Assembly: GCF_030068455.1 (NCBI RefSeq)
Contig: NZ_JAQOSQ010000008.1
Span: 124,001 to 188,000 of the forward strand
Source of the DNA: Roseofilum casamattae BLCC-M143
GTDB lineage: Bacteria; Cyanobacteriota; Cyanobacteriia; Cyanobacteriales; Desertifilaceae
Direction: 5' to 3'
Length of the DNA stretch: 64,000 bases
The first letter of the stretch is position 1. The number at the start of each line of letters is the position of its first letter. The translations under genes were made by a program, and so were the position numbers. Below, piece by piece: positions 17,395-26,666 of this stretch. The notes beneath the pieces are model-generated. The model worked only from the letters and a program-made list of their open reading frames with translations. It was not told the DNA's origin and searched no databases.

Positions 17395-19098
17395 ATGAAA
17401 ATTGCGATCGCCCAACTCAATCCAACTATCGGTGACTTAGAAGGCAATGCAGCAGCCATCCTCCGCGCGGCCGAACGGGCTTCAGCGCAAGGAGCAACGA
17501 TGCTGCTTTCGCCCGAGTTATCGCTCTGCGGATATCCCCCGCGCGACCTTCTCGACTATCCGGTATTTGTCGAGCGTATGGATAAGGTGCTGGAGGAGTT
17601 GGCTCGAGATTTACCTCCGGAGGTGATGGTATTTGTCGGTACGGTTAAATTTAATTTAGCTGCCGATCGCCACGGGGAAAAGGGATTATTTAATAGCGCG
17701 GTAGTATTGTATCGAGGTCGCCAATACGCACAATTTCACAAACGACTGTTACCGACCTATGATGTCTTTGACGAACGTCGTTATTTTCAACCCGGCTCCC
17801 AAAGCCAAATATTAACCGTGAAAACGGAGAACGAAACGGTACGAGTCGGGGTAACGATTTGCGAAGATTTATGGAATGATGAGGAGTTTTGGGGTAAGCG
17901 TTCTTATGCGGCGAATCCCTTGGCCGATTTGGTGGAACAGGGGGTAGATTTGGCGGTCAATTTATCGGCTTCTCCTTATAATATTGGCAAGCCGGCATTG
18001 CGAGAGGCGATGTTAAGCCATAGCGCCAGTCGGTATTCTGTGCCTATTATTTATGTGAATCAAGTGGGGGGAAATGACGATCTTATTTTTGACGGTCATA
18101 GTCTTGCTATTAATCGCAGTGGTGCTGTGGCAACTCATCTAGCTGGGTTTCAACCTGACCTTCAATGGGTTATTTTTAATGGAGAAAAACAAGATTTAAT
18201 TGAGTCGGTTCCAACACAAGAACGAGATGAAATTGCAGAAATGCACTCGGCTTTGGTATTGGGAGTTCGCGACTACGCGCGCAAGTGTGGCTTTAGCAAA
18301 ATCGTGTTAGGGTTAAGTGGCGGTATTGATTCGGCATTAGTGGCTGCGATCGCGGCCGAAGCCCTAAGTCCGGAGAATGTTCTAGGCGTTCTCATGCCAT
18401 CTCCCTACAGTTCCGACCACTCTATCGCGGATGCCCTGCAACTGGCACAAAATTTAGGCATACAGACCGAAACTATTCCCATTGCCGATTTAATGACCGG
18501 ATTTGACCGCTCGCTCCATTCCCTATTTTCCGAAACAGAACCGGGAGTGGCCGAAGAGAACATTCAATCGCGCATTCGCGGTAATTTATTAATGGCGATC
18601 GCGAATAAGTTCGGTCACCTACTCCTCTCTACCGGGAATAAGTCGGAGATGGCTGTCGGATATTGTACTCTCTATGGTGACATGGATGGCGGGTTAGCCG
18701 CGATCGCCGACGTTCCCAAAACTCGCGTTTACGAACTGTGCGAATGGCTCAATCGCAACTGCGATCGCGAAATCATTCCGCAACATATTCTCGAAAAACC
18801 GCCCAGTGCCGAGCTAAAACCGGATCAATGCGATCGCGACTCCTTGCCCGATTATAGTATTCTCGACGATCTGTTGCAGCGGCTGATCGGCGATCGGCAG
18901 TCTCCAGCCGACCTCGTCACCGCCGGTCACGATCCCGCCGTGGTGAATCGAATTATACGCTTAGTCAAACGAGCAGAGTTTAAACGCCGTCAAGCTCCTC
19001 CCGGTTTAAAGGTAACCTCAAAAGCCTTTGGCACCGGATGGCGAATGCCCATTGCGGCAAAAGGACTTCAAGGAGTTTCAGCAATGAACAATGAATAA
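17395..19098 (+). CDS. nadE: Glutamine-dependent NAD+ synthetase
   Basis: NadE amidates deamido-NAD to NAD, using ammonia released from glutamine by its own N-terminal domain. Residues about 1-250 form a carbon-nitrogen hydrolase domain with catalytic Glu (LLSPELSLCGYPP), Lys (FHKRLLPTYDVFDE) and Cys (GVTICEDLW). Residues about 280-560 form the synthetase with the ATP loop LGLSGGIDSALVAAI and LLSTGNKSEMAVGY. The 567-residue length is typical of bacterial two-domain NadE. It is the last gene of the NAD operon, 33 bases after the RNase III-like gene. Confidence 0.97.
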   Translation: MKIAIAQLNPTIGDLEGNAAAILRAAERASAQGATMLLSPELSLCGYPPRDLLDYPVFVERMDKVLEELARDLPPEVMVFVGTVKFNLAADRHGEKGLFNSAVVLYRGRQYAQFHKRLLPTYDVFDERRYFQPGSQSQILTVKTENETVRVGVTICEDLWNDEEFWGKRSYAANPLADLVEQGVDLAVNLSASPYNIGKPALREAMLSHSASRYSVPIIYVNQVGGNDDLIFDGHSLAINRSGAVATHLAGFQPDLQWVIFNGEKQDLIESVPTQERDEIAEMHSALVLGVRDYARKCGFSKIVLGLSGGIDSALVAAIAAEALSPENVLGVLMPSPYSSDHSIADALQLAQNLGIQTETIPIADLMTGFDRSLHSLFSETEPGVAEENIQSRIRGNLLMAIANKFGHLLLSTGNKSEMAVGYCTLYGDMDGGLAAIADVPKTRVYELCEWLNRNCDREIIPQHILEKPPSAELKPDQCDRDSLPDYSILDDLLQRLIGDRQSPADLVTAGHDPAVVNRIIRLVKRAEFKRRQAPPGLKVTSKAFGTGWRMPIAAKGLQGVSAMNNE

Positions 19099-19125
19099 TT
19101 AATAATTGTTCATTATTCATTGTTC
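19086..19125. terminator. Hairpin at the end of nadE
   Basis: GAACAATGAATAA (19086-19098, including the nadE stop) is the exact reverse complement of 19113-19125, leaving a 14-base loop. It lies between nadE and the convergent LamG gene and could stop transcription from either side. It is AT rich with no clear T-run. Confidence 0.45.
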
Positions 19126-19146
19126 ATTATTCATTAATAGAGTTAT

Positions 19147-21747
19147 CTAGAACAACTTAGAAATGCTCTTGAGATAGTTTTTCGGAAGATCTCTAATCCA
19201 ACCATTCTTCTTCTTCTCATTCGAGCGCTTATGGCGTTCGACGTAAGTACGGGTTGCTTCATCTTGACGTTTTGCCACATCGCGAACCACTTTCTCCAAT
19301 GGAGAGAGATTCTGTTTTTTCCGTTTCTTCCGCTTTTTGCGTTTTTCCTTGCCGTAAATGGTAACGGGGTCGCCTCCGGTATGGTTGCTTCCCGTCAGTA
19401 CCGTGACACTAATCACTGACTTCTCAAATTCGGAGTCGATGGTTATCTTCTCAGTGGGTGCAGCAGGGGTCTTACCTTTTGATTGCGGTTTTGACTTGCC
19501 TTTTGGTTGCGTCGGTTTGCTCGATTTTTGCGGACGCAGGAACGGTACATCGGCTTGCTCCCATTTTCCTCCATAGAGAATCGTTTTGCTCTTTCCAGTG
19601 CGATCGCTGACGGTATTTCCCCCTTCATTCAGCGGCCAATAACCGACTAAACCCGGTTCGCTACCCGAGAGTTCGTACTGCCGTCCGGTCTTAATCTCTT
19701 CGGCAGAACGCTCGATGTTCCAAACGCGCACGTCAGCTAACTTTCCTCGGAAATAGAAGATTCCTCCATCTCCAGAATAGGGATACTGAGCGCCGAAGCG
19801 CAGAAACCTGGTGTCATTGTTCCAGTCTATGGCAGTTGCGGTTTCATATTCGCTGACTAAGATACCATTGATATACATCTGATGAGTGCTGCCAACCCGT
19901 TTGACGGCCACATGAGACCATTCATCTTTAATGACTGTCGCTCGCAACTGATATCCAGTCTGACTGGTCCACAGTTGTACGTTTCCCGGCCCGTCGGAGA
20001 ATATAAACAGGATATCGTTACCGTCTTGAGTCAACCGGAATTGATAGCGACTGTTTCCCAGTTGGTCTGAGGAAAGAATGGTTCCAGAAGTACCGGTACT
20101 GTAAACCCAAGCTTCTAAAGTGAAGGGGGCCGTACCAAAGTTAAGCTGGCAGGTGGTGTCAATATAACTGTCAGTGCCATCGAAGCTGAGGATGGCTTGA
20201 GAGTGGGGTTGAGCGTTCATTAGAGAATCGATTTGCAGCCCTTTACCAACGAGATGGGGCAATTGATGGGGACGTAGAGCTGGCCCCTCCCCACTGCTGG
20301 AGTCAACAGGGAGGGGTTGGAGGAATAAAATGTCTTTTTCTTCCCAGGTTCCGTTATATAATGTCCCTAGGCTATTGTTGGTGCGATCGCCAATGGAGTC
20401 GCTCCCTTCATTCAGCGGCCAGTATGCGATTAAACCGGGTTCGTTGCCGCTCAAGGTTTGGTAGCGATGAGTTTGAATCTCGCCTATGGGTACTGCTCGG
20501 TCCCAAACGCGCAGGTCGGCAATTTTTCCGGTGAAGTAAAAGATTCCTCCGGTACTCTCATAAGGATGTTGTGCGCCAATACGCAAGGAGAGGCTCTCAT
20601 TTTGCCAATCAATGGTTGACTCGGTTTCGATGGAAGTTACTAGGTGACCGTCGATGTACATTAAGTGAGTGCTTCCGAGACGGGAGATTGCCACATGAGA
20701 CCATTCGTTGGTGGCAACCGTTGCGGTTAAGCAATGTCCGTTCTGGCTCTCCCAAAGTTGAGTATTTCCCGGCCCGTCGGAGAACATAAAGGCAATTTCG
20801 TCTTTATTTTGCAGGAGTCGGAATTGATACCGACTCACGCCATGGCGATCGCTCGAGAGGATAACTCCAGAGGAGCCAGTGCTGTAAATCCAGGCTTCTA
20901 TCGTAAAGGCAGAAGTCCCAAAGTTTAGATGGCTAGTGGTTTCGATGGTGGTACTCGTACCATCGAAATTGAGAACAGATTGAACGTTGTTTCCTTCAAC
21001 CATTGGTGTAGTCACTAAATCGGGTGTACTCGTTTGAACCGTCGCTTCTGTGGGTGCAGGCTGCAGTTGCAGGGCATCGGGTTGCCAGATGGCTCCGCTA
21101 ATGGTTGCCGGTTCTATTCTTCCGGTTCCATCAACGATTGTCTCTCCACTCCCTTCATTAAGTCTCCAATATCCCATTAAACCGGGTTCGCGACCGGTTA
21201 AGCGTTGAGATAAGGATTGTTTAATTTCTGCTGCAGTGAGAGCGCGATCCCAGATACGCAAGTCACTGAGCTGGCCGGCAAAAAATTTCTTTCGACTGCG
21301 GTTGCCTCCTAACGTATAGGTTTTGAAGACTGTTGTCATTGCAGCAATTGACTTGGAGTATTTCAGCTCTCCGTCAGCATAAGTTTGTACCAATTGACCG
21401 TCATAGACTACAACCAGATGTTGCCAGGTTTGAGTCACTTTCGCAATTCTGACTTGAAAGTCATTGCGAAAGAAGCGATAATACCCACCCATCACATCAA
21501 TTCGGAAGGTATTGTCGAAGGGAGGAGTGTCGCAACTGCTAAATACATTAGTGTAATTACTTTGTTTGCCACTCGATTTGACCCACAGTTCTACCGAAAA
21601 GGTTGGGGATTTTCGTTCGGAAATTGCGATCGCAACATAGTCATCTACCCCATCAAAAGCCAGGGATGCCGAGAGCATTGCATCCTCGTTTTTGGTTTCG
21701 TTCTCTGACTCATTGCTGGTTGGTTGATTGGATTTTAAGTTACTCAT
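19147..21747 (-). CDS. Triple LamG-domain protein with C-terminal module-B tail
   Basis: This 866-residue protein contains three concanavalin-like LamG/pentraxin-type domains at about 30-215, 257-455 and 515-715. Each ends with LRVWDRA-like and EPGLxGYWPLNEG motifs. Such domains bind glycans or proteins. No signal peptide or membrane segment is visible. After a Pro/Lys linker, residues about 775-866 match the whole of the separate 93-residue protein at 24073-24354, with 36 of 63 residues identical by hand count over the final part (KNGWIRDLPKNY, SKLF). It is the last gene of the module-tail cluster, 89 bases after the UbiB-like kinase. Function is unknown. Confidence 0.85.
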   Translation of the reverse strand: MSNLKSNQPTSNESENETKNEDAMLSASLAFDGVDDYVAIAISERKSPTFSVELWVKSSGKQSNYTNVFSSCDTPPFDNTFRIDVMGGYYRFFRNDFQVRIAKVTQTWQHLVVVYDGQLVQTYADGELKYSKSIAAMTTVFKTYTLGGNRSRKKFFAGQLSDLRIWDRALTAAEIKQSLSQRLTGREPGLMGYWRLNEGSGETIVDGTGRIEPATISGAIWQPDALQLQPAPTEATVQTSTPDLVTTPMVEGNNVQSVLNFDGTSTTIETTSHLNFGTSAFTIEAWIYSTGSSGVILSSDRHGVSRYQFRLLQNKDEIAFMFSDGPGNTQLWESQNGHCLTATVATNEWSHVAISRLGSTHLMYIDGHLVTSIETESTIDWQNESLSLRIGAQHPYESTGGIFYFTGKIADLRVWDRAVPIGEIQTHRYQTLSGNEPGLIAYWPLNEGSDSIGDRTNNSLGTLYNGTWEEKDILFLQPLPVDSSSGEGPALRPHQLPHLVGKGLQIDSLMNAQPHSQAILSFDGTDSYIDTTCQLNFGTAPFTLEAWVYSTGTSGTILSSDQLGNSRYQFRLTQDGNDILFIFSDGPGNVQLWTSQTGYQLRATVIKDEWSHVAVKRVGSTHQMYINGILVSEYETATAIDWNNDTRFLRFGAQYPYSGDGGIFYFRGKLADVRVWNIERSAEEIKTGRQYELSGSEPGLVGYWPLNEGGNTVSDRTGKSKTILYGGKWEQADVPFLRPQKSSKPTQPKGKSKPQSKGKTPAAPTEKITIDSEFEKSVISVTVLTGSNHTGGDPVTIYGKEKRKKRKKRKKQNLSPLEKVVRDVAKRQDEATRTYVERHKRSNEKKKNGWIRDLPKNYLKSISKLF

Positions 21748-21836
21748 TTAAGAAGATACTCCAGTTAGGATAGATAGATTTAATATTTAGATCGACTATA
21801 TCGATATGTACTTTCTTTATTGCGATCGCTCGACGG

Positions 21837-23651
21837 TTATGGGAAGAATCCATATTCTTTACGCTCTAGAATAGAAACGCATTCAAATAACATTCTTATC
21901 GTCAAGAGCATAACAATTAATATCATTACCCAGGCTAAATAAGGGAGTACCATAATCTGACTGACAAAATCGTCGAATATTGCGTTATCGATCGGCTTAA
22001 CGATCTGGAAATAATACTGATATAGGAAAGTATATAACACGGGTATAACCAGCAAGCTAATTCCGTAGGCAAAGGAACGACAAATTGCGGCTAAGGCCAA
22101 GGCATAGGAGTCTGCAGTCAATTCAAAGGGCGTTGTTCGCTGACGAATCTCTGGCAACAGAATACTATTATATTCATCAATAGTCGTGACAATTTGATTT
22201 AAGGAAGCCCGAATCATTTTCGGTTCTAGGCTTTTGCGAAACGCACGGCGATCGGCTTGTCGTTTATACTTATCGATGAGTTTGAAAATATCAAAATCAG
22301 GGACAATATATTGCAGAGAACCGTCTAGAGTCAAAAACGATCGCGTGATTTTCAGCAAAATCCAGTTACTTGGCGTTCCATATTTGATTTGCACTTTAGA
22401 GACTTCAGTGGTTGCCCCACCAAAGGATTTTTCTTGATAATCTACGCCCTTCAGTCGCGCTTTTGACGCCCAGACTTCAATCCCTTGAGCCATTTCTGCT
22501 CGCACTCTGGGCATATTCACTCGCGGAATATCTAGAGCAAAACGGATATAGTAGTCAGAAGCTTTGGCATAATCTTCTTCAGCCAAACCATTAATATAGT
22601 TGAGGTATTTCACGCGCAAATCTTTATCGAGGCGACCGATACTTCCCATATCAATTAGGGCAAATTTGGTATTGCGCAACAAGATAATATTTCCCGGATG
22701 TAAATCGCCGTGATATAAGTTATCCTCAAATATCTGCCGATACAAGGACAAAAATAGGCTTTCTCCCAGTTTTTCTGTATCCACATTATTTTCTTCTTCC
22801 CAGCGGCGCACCTTATCGGGATCGCTATCAGCAACTTTAATATAGTCTGACATCAATACGCCGTCAATAAACTCCATAACCAGTATTCGCTGCCGCGAAT
22901 AGTCATCATAAATTTTCGGGACGTAGATTTTATGCGCTTTCAACGATTTGCGCATCCTTCGGGTATTGGAGGCTTCGTAACGGTAATCTAGTTCTTCTTT
23001 AAAAGTTTTTTCCAGCTCCGTAATAGCTTCATCCAAACGCAGAAACGAGGCGATATTAAATCGAACTAAGAGGTCAACAAACACTTTAATTAAGTTTAAA
23101 TCTCGCTCAAATGATTCTTTGATTCCCGGACGCTGAACTTTCACGACCACCGGTGTTTCTGCATCCTGCAGAACGGCTCTGTGAATTTGGCCGATAGAAG
23201 CGGCAGCAAGGGGTTCATCATCAAAGTATGTGAAGACTTGCTCCACTGGTTTTCCGAGTTCTTCTTCGATGGTTCGACGAACCACTTCTGTGGGAAAGCC
23301 TAGTGCTTCATATTGCAAACGTCGGAGTTCATCACAAACCAGAGGAGGAAACAAGTCTGTTCTTAAGGCTAAAACTTGTCCGGCTTTCACCCAAAATCCA
23401 CCAAATTCTTCAAAGATTTCGCGCAGTTGGTCGGCTGTTTTTTGTGGATCGGAACGTCCCGTAAGACGCCTTAGTTGTACTTTTATAAAATAAAAGATAA
23501 AACGCCGAACAACGTAATAGATAGAGAAACGGCGCGATTCTAATTCTGGAACGACTTTAACTTTTTTTTTCTTTTTCGATTCAATCAGTTGTGTGGGGAT
23601 ATCTTTACGTTTAACCATCCTGAGCAAGAGTGTAACTGGTCGGGCAGGCAT
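21837..23651 (-). CDS. UbiB/ABC1-family atypical kinase
   Basis: This 604-residue protein has the ABC1/UbiB kinase-like fold: KAGQ (residues 89-92, the KxGQ motif), the Ala-rich loop AAASIGQ (149 on), Lys171 in VVKVQRPG, YHGDLHPGN (His314) and LIDMGS (334 on). Two hydrophobic segments near the C-terminus (about 515-540 and 565-590) anchor it in the membrane. Family members support isoprenoid-quinone synthesis or membrane lipid homeostasis. Here it lies between module-A and module-B genes on the same strand, suggesting a cluster-specific role. An alternative ATG is at 23618. A Lys-rich N-terminus (KKKKK) recalls the basic stretches of the neighbouring proteins. Confidence 0.88.
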   Translation of the reverse strand: MPARPVTLLLRMVKRKDIPTQLIESKKKKKVKVVPELESRRFSIYYVVRRFIFYFIKVQLRRLTGRSDPQKTADQLREIFEEFGGFWVKAGQVLALRTDLFPPLVCDELRRLQYEALGFPTEVVRRTIEEELGKPVEQVFTYFDDEPLAAASIGQIHRAVLQDAETPVVVKVQRPGIKESFERDLNLIKVFVDLLVRFNIASFLRLDEAITELEKTFKEELDYRYEASNTRRMRKSLKAHKIYVPKIYDDYSRQRILVMEFIDGVLMSDYIKVADSDPDKVRRWEEENNVDTEKLGESLFLSLYRQIFEDNLYHGDLHPGNIILLRNTKFALIDMGSIGRLDKDLRVKYLNYINGLAEEDYAKASDYYIRFALDIPRVNMPRVRAEMAQGIEVWASKARLKGVDYQEKSFGGATTEVSKVQIKYGTPSNWILLKITRSFLTLDGSLQYIVPDFDIFKLIDKYKRQADRRAFRKSLEPKMIRASLNQIVTTIDEYNSILLPEIRQRTTPFELTADSYALALAAICRSFAYGISLLVIPVLYTFLYQYYFQIVKPIDNAIFDDFVSQIMVLPYLAWVMILIVMLLTIRMLFECVSILERKEYGFFP

Positions 23652-23659
23652 TTAAAACG

Positions 23660-23699
23660 ATCCACCCAGAGCCTATATTATCATAGTCTTTGGGTGGAT
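23660..23699. terminator. Intercistronic hairpin before the UbiB-like gene
   Basis: ATCCACCCA (23660-23668) pairs exactly with TGGGTGGAT (23691-23699) around a 22-base loop, between the 68-residue gene and the kinase gene. On the minus strand it is followed by CGTTTT. It could be a weak terminator or a processing/attenuation site separating the small genes from the kinase. Confidence 0.45.
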
Positions 23700-23741
23700 T
23701 AACGATTAGACTAAGCTTACTCGATAGTCAAACAAACTATC

Positions 23742-23948
23742 CTACCACATTTTTTCTGATTTCTTGGTCACGATAACGATGATTGGCTGAACATTCTCTT
23801 GAACTTCACCCTTGTCTTGGAGCGTCTCAACAACTTTGGCAACCTTTTTGAAGAGCTTGCCCTCACCGTACCTTAGGTCGGTAATATCGTCTTTCCTGGC
23901 ACTGCCGAAGTCGAGAATGATGGTGTTAGCTTGTTGTTTGGTAACCAT
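23742..23948 (-). CDS. Stand-alone module-A protein (DUF6200-like), 68 residues
   Basis: The 68-residue protein reads NTIILDFGSARKDD near its start and GEGKL, then QPIIVIVTKK near its end. It matches the C-terminal 65 residues of the lipase at 24680-26302: 25 of 56 positions are identical by hand count, including GSA-x-KDD, GEGKL and QP. From memory the pattern resembles Pfam DUF6200, which I could not check. The predicted shape is a beta strand, an amphipathic helix pair and a final strand with a basic end. It lies 124 bases after the module-B gene and 90 before the kinase. Function is unknown; a docking domain is inference. Confidence 0.82.
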   Translation of the reverse strand: MVTKQQANTIILDFGSARKDDITDLRYGEGKLFKKVAKVVETLQDKGEVQENVQPIIVIVTKKSEKMW

Positions 23949-24072
23949 GGTTTTGCTTGTGTTTGGGATGTACGAGATGGGTAATAATGTAAGTCCTAAC
24001 TGTAATGTTTACAGCTAGACAGTATCGATCGAATGATTAGAGCTGCCAACCAATACTATTGGAGAGCTGGAA

Positions 24073-24354
24073 CTAGAAAAGCTTGTTAAGTGCTTTCGTG
24101 TAGTTTTTGCCAAAGTCTTTGATCCAACCATTGCTTTTTTTACGGTTAGATTCTTCATGGCGCTCGCGATATTCAGAAGTGGCTTTGTCCCATTTTTTGG
24201 ACATATCCAAAACCATTTTCTCGGGACCTTTTAAGTCTTGTTTTTTCTTGGATTTGCGCTTTTTGGGCGGCTTGCCAGCAATGGGTTTGGCTTCACCGCC
24301 AAAATCTTCATCACTTTCGAGAACAACGACACTTTTTGCTTTGGATTCTGCCAT
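24073..24354 (-). CDS. Stand-alone module-B protein (DUF6312-like), 93 residues
   Basis: The 93-residue basic protein has an N-terminal strand-like part (SVVVLESDEDFGG), a Lys/Arg stretch (KKRKSKKK) and a helical end with RERHEESNRKKSNGW, KNYTKALNKLF. It is homologous over its whole length to the C-terminus of the LamG protein at 19147-21747. From memory it resembles Pfam DUF6312, which I could not check. It is the second gene of the cluster. The conserved aromatic and basic pattern suggests a protein-protein or membrane contact; no enzymatic motif is present. Confidence 0.82.
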   Translation of the reverse strand: MAESKAKSVVVLESDEDFGGEAKPIAGKPPKKRKSKKKQDLKGPEKMVLDMSKKWDKATSEYRERHEESNRKKSNGWIKDFGKNYTKALNKLF

Positions 24355-24679
24355 AGCTTTTATTCCTCCAAGTTAGGCTAGGGGATGTTTGGGATGGATT
24401 GGTTTTACAAGTAGATTATAACACAATTTTTCTGGATTGTCTTCTTCTTAGAGAACGCGCGATCGCCCGCATCCCTAAATGATGAATTTCCACCGGTCTT
24501 TGGTTATAAACCGAGCGGACTACAACTCGAGTTTGCTGACTGACATAACGTCCTAGTGGCAAGCATTACAGAAAAACAGTAAGGATCCACACAACTGGCA
24601 AATCCTTCTGTTCAAATCCAAAGAATTTAAGATATAAAATCCTCTGAATGAAACCAATTTTTAGTCTGCCCAAATAGAC
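24355..24679. other. Intergenic region within the module-tail cluster
   Basis: A 325-bp gap separates the lipase from the module-B gene. It contains no ORF with a ribosome site, no strong hairpin and one GCGATCGC site near 24460. It may hold a second promoter for the four downstream genes, but I cannot identify one. Confidence 0.4.
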
Positions 24680-26302
24680 TTAAAATCCATCGTCACTTTT
24701 CTTTTTCTTAACCAAGAAAATGACCGGCTGAGCGCTTTGACTAACTTGCCCCGCTTCTTTCAAGTTCTTCATGATTCCGGAAATACCAGCTAGTAGTTTT
24801 CCTTCTCCGTTTAAAAGGTCATCAACATCATCTTTTTTGGCGCTGCCATAGTTGACAATAACGGTATTTTCGGGCTGAACTTCGGCTTGTTTTTTCTTCA
24901 TTTCGCCGGCCACGCGAACCGTAATTTCTTGCCGACGTTTATCCAGTTCTGTGAACTCGAAATATTCAGCGTAACGCCAGACGTGATGGTAGAGTAGCTG
25001 CAAAACGTAGTTAATCAGATTAACGAGCTGCTCGGTCGCTAAAACTTTTTTCAGTCCGGGAGGGGCGTTAAACATCAAGATGCTAGGAGGCAAACCCGTC
25101 GCCTGACTCAGGACATCACCGAGGCGTTCTGTAATTACATCTTCAACATCTCCACCAACGGTCACCAGCTCGTCGAGGACTTCTCTGACTTCTGCACCAA
25201 ACTCTTTGACAAGTACTTTGAGTTTGTCCTTAATTGAGTCTGGTACGAGGGGAATCATTTGTACTTCTTGGAGTGCGGGATAAGCCACCATTTCCGCACA
25301 CATGTCTAAGACCACCCCTTTAAGATCGGGGTCGCCGTCTAAATTTCCGATGGTAAATGCAGGATTGAATTCGCTGGGAATTCCGGGAGTAGAACGCAGA
25401 ATGTGAGTGTAGTTTTGCGCGCCGCTGGCTACCTCTAATCCTTTGAACACTGCGGTCATTGAGACGCTCGGCCACAGGGAAGGAGAATAAATTCCGGCGA
25501 CTTTTCGCAGTCCTTCGACTTCAAATACATTGGGAACCACGTCAATTTGGTTCCACAGCCGATCGGTGTTCTCGCCCAATGTCGCATCATAATACTCGGC
25601 GAAAGCAGCATTTCCTGGGGTAAAACCGGCGAGAGTGACGACTTTGATGGTCGCAGTTTTGGATGGGTCCCATTCCGCTTGACGATCGACGAGGGACAGA
25701 CCTAAAGAAGGCGCCATGGCTCCAGCTAAACTGTGACCGGCTACGGTAATTTCAATGGGTTTGGTGGCTTTTGCGGTAATTTCTTGCAGGTAATCTAGGA
25801 TGCGTTTATCGCCATCCCACATGTCGGTGGTCAGCTCTTTCAGTGCGGCAGCAATTCCGTTAGAAACGGCTGGCTTTCCAGGATCCTCAGCAAAGTGTTC
25901 GGTGCTCAACCAAGGCTGACCGTTGTTCCACCCGGAAGTGCGAGAGACGTTAATGTCTTCAACTAAGATGTTTTGTAGGGAAAATGGGTTGGTTCCTGCC
26001 AGAGCAATGACGTAGCGATCGCAGTCGGGGTCTCCTTTGTACTTCGCCATATACATAGTATGGTCGTTTACATTTGAGGACATCGTTTTCGTCACTTTCT
26101 GATAAATGGCACATCCCCAAACTAGCTCCCACATGCCAATGAGATCGCGTACCTCGGGATCGGCAAAGTTGGCCTTAACTGCTCGGGTGGCAAAATCCTG
26201 CAAAAATTCTTGGTCGCCGAAGTAGGTTTTGGGAATCGAAAGGCAGTACGTTAACCAGATGAGGGATAACATTTTCTGCCGCCAGTTATACTTCTCTGAC
26301 AT
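24680..26302 (-). CDS. Class 3-like lipase with C-terminal module-A tail
   Basis: This 540-residue protein has an alpha/beta-hydrolase lipase core. The nucleophile elbow is VAGHSLAGA (Ser191), the oxyanion region is VIALAGTNPFS, and a later NQIDVVPNVF segment probably supplies the acid, as in fungal-type class 3 lipases. Residues about 475-540 (NTVIVNYGSAKKDD, GEGKL, QPVIFLVKKKK) match the free-standing 68-residue module-A protein. No signal peptide or clear transmembrane segment is seen, so the protein is probably cytoplasmic. It is the first gene of the five-gene minus-strand cluster. Confidence 0.82.
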   Translation of the reverse strand: MSEKYNWRQKMLSLIWLTYCLSIPKTYFGDQEFLQDFATRAVKANFADPEVRDLIGMWELVWGCAIYQKVTKTMSSNVNDHTMYMAKYKGDPDCDRYVIALAGTNPFSLQNILVEDINVSRTSGWNNGQPWLSTEHFAEDPGKPAVSNGIAAALKELTTDMWDGDKRILDYLQEITAKATKPIEITVAGHSLAGAMAPSLGLSLVDRQAEWDPSKTATIKVVTLAGFTPGNAAFAEYYDATLGENTDRLWNQIDVVPNVFEVEGLRKVAGIYSPSLWPSVSMTAVFKGLEVASGAQNYTHILRSTPGIPSEFNPAFTIGNLDGDPDLKGVVLDMCAEMVAYPALQEVQMIPLVPDSIKDKLKVLVKEFGAEVREVLDELVTVGGDVEDVITERLGDVLSQATGLPPSILMFNAPPGLKKVLATEQLVNLINYVLQLLYHHVWRYAEYFEFTELDKRRQEITVRVAGEMKKKQAEVQPENTVIVNYGSAKKDDVDDLLNGEGKLLAGISGIMKNLKEAGQVSQSAQPVIFLVKKKKSDDGF

Positions 26303-26666
26303 GATTTGACCTCAATAAGTGTGGGTATGTTGCTTGGAAAAATGCGATCGCCATCAATGTCCTCGACTGTCTCGATCGAGAGGGGAGCTGTGCCGCAAAC
26401 ATAGATTCCGATTGGAGGATAGCCGATCGCTCCTCTATCGTCAAGTATTTTTACTTGGATTAGAGAAAATCACTAATTAAGAGCAATTATCCTGTAGTTA
26501 TCTGTGAGAGCAGATAGGGTAACGATCGCAGTCCAGTTTGATGCTAACACTATAGTAACTTTTAGTAGTCGCTCCATTAGGTGTAGTAATTTCTTTCGTA
26601 ATCATTGACTTATCCTAATGATTGACGCTAACTTCGCCTTTTGCCCATTCGATCCCAGGAAATATC
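26303..26666. other. Divergent intergenic region
   Basis: This gap of about 360 bp lies between the divergent lipase and glycerate kinase genes and should contain both promoters. It has HIP1-like sites near 26345 and AT-rich DNA around 26460-26600. No ORF, RNA gene or hairpin stood out. Confidence 0.4.
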
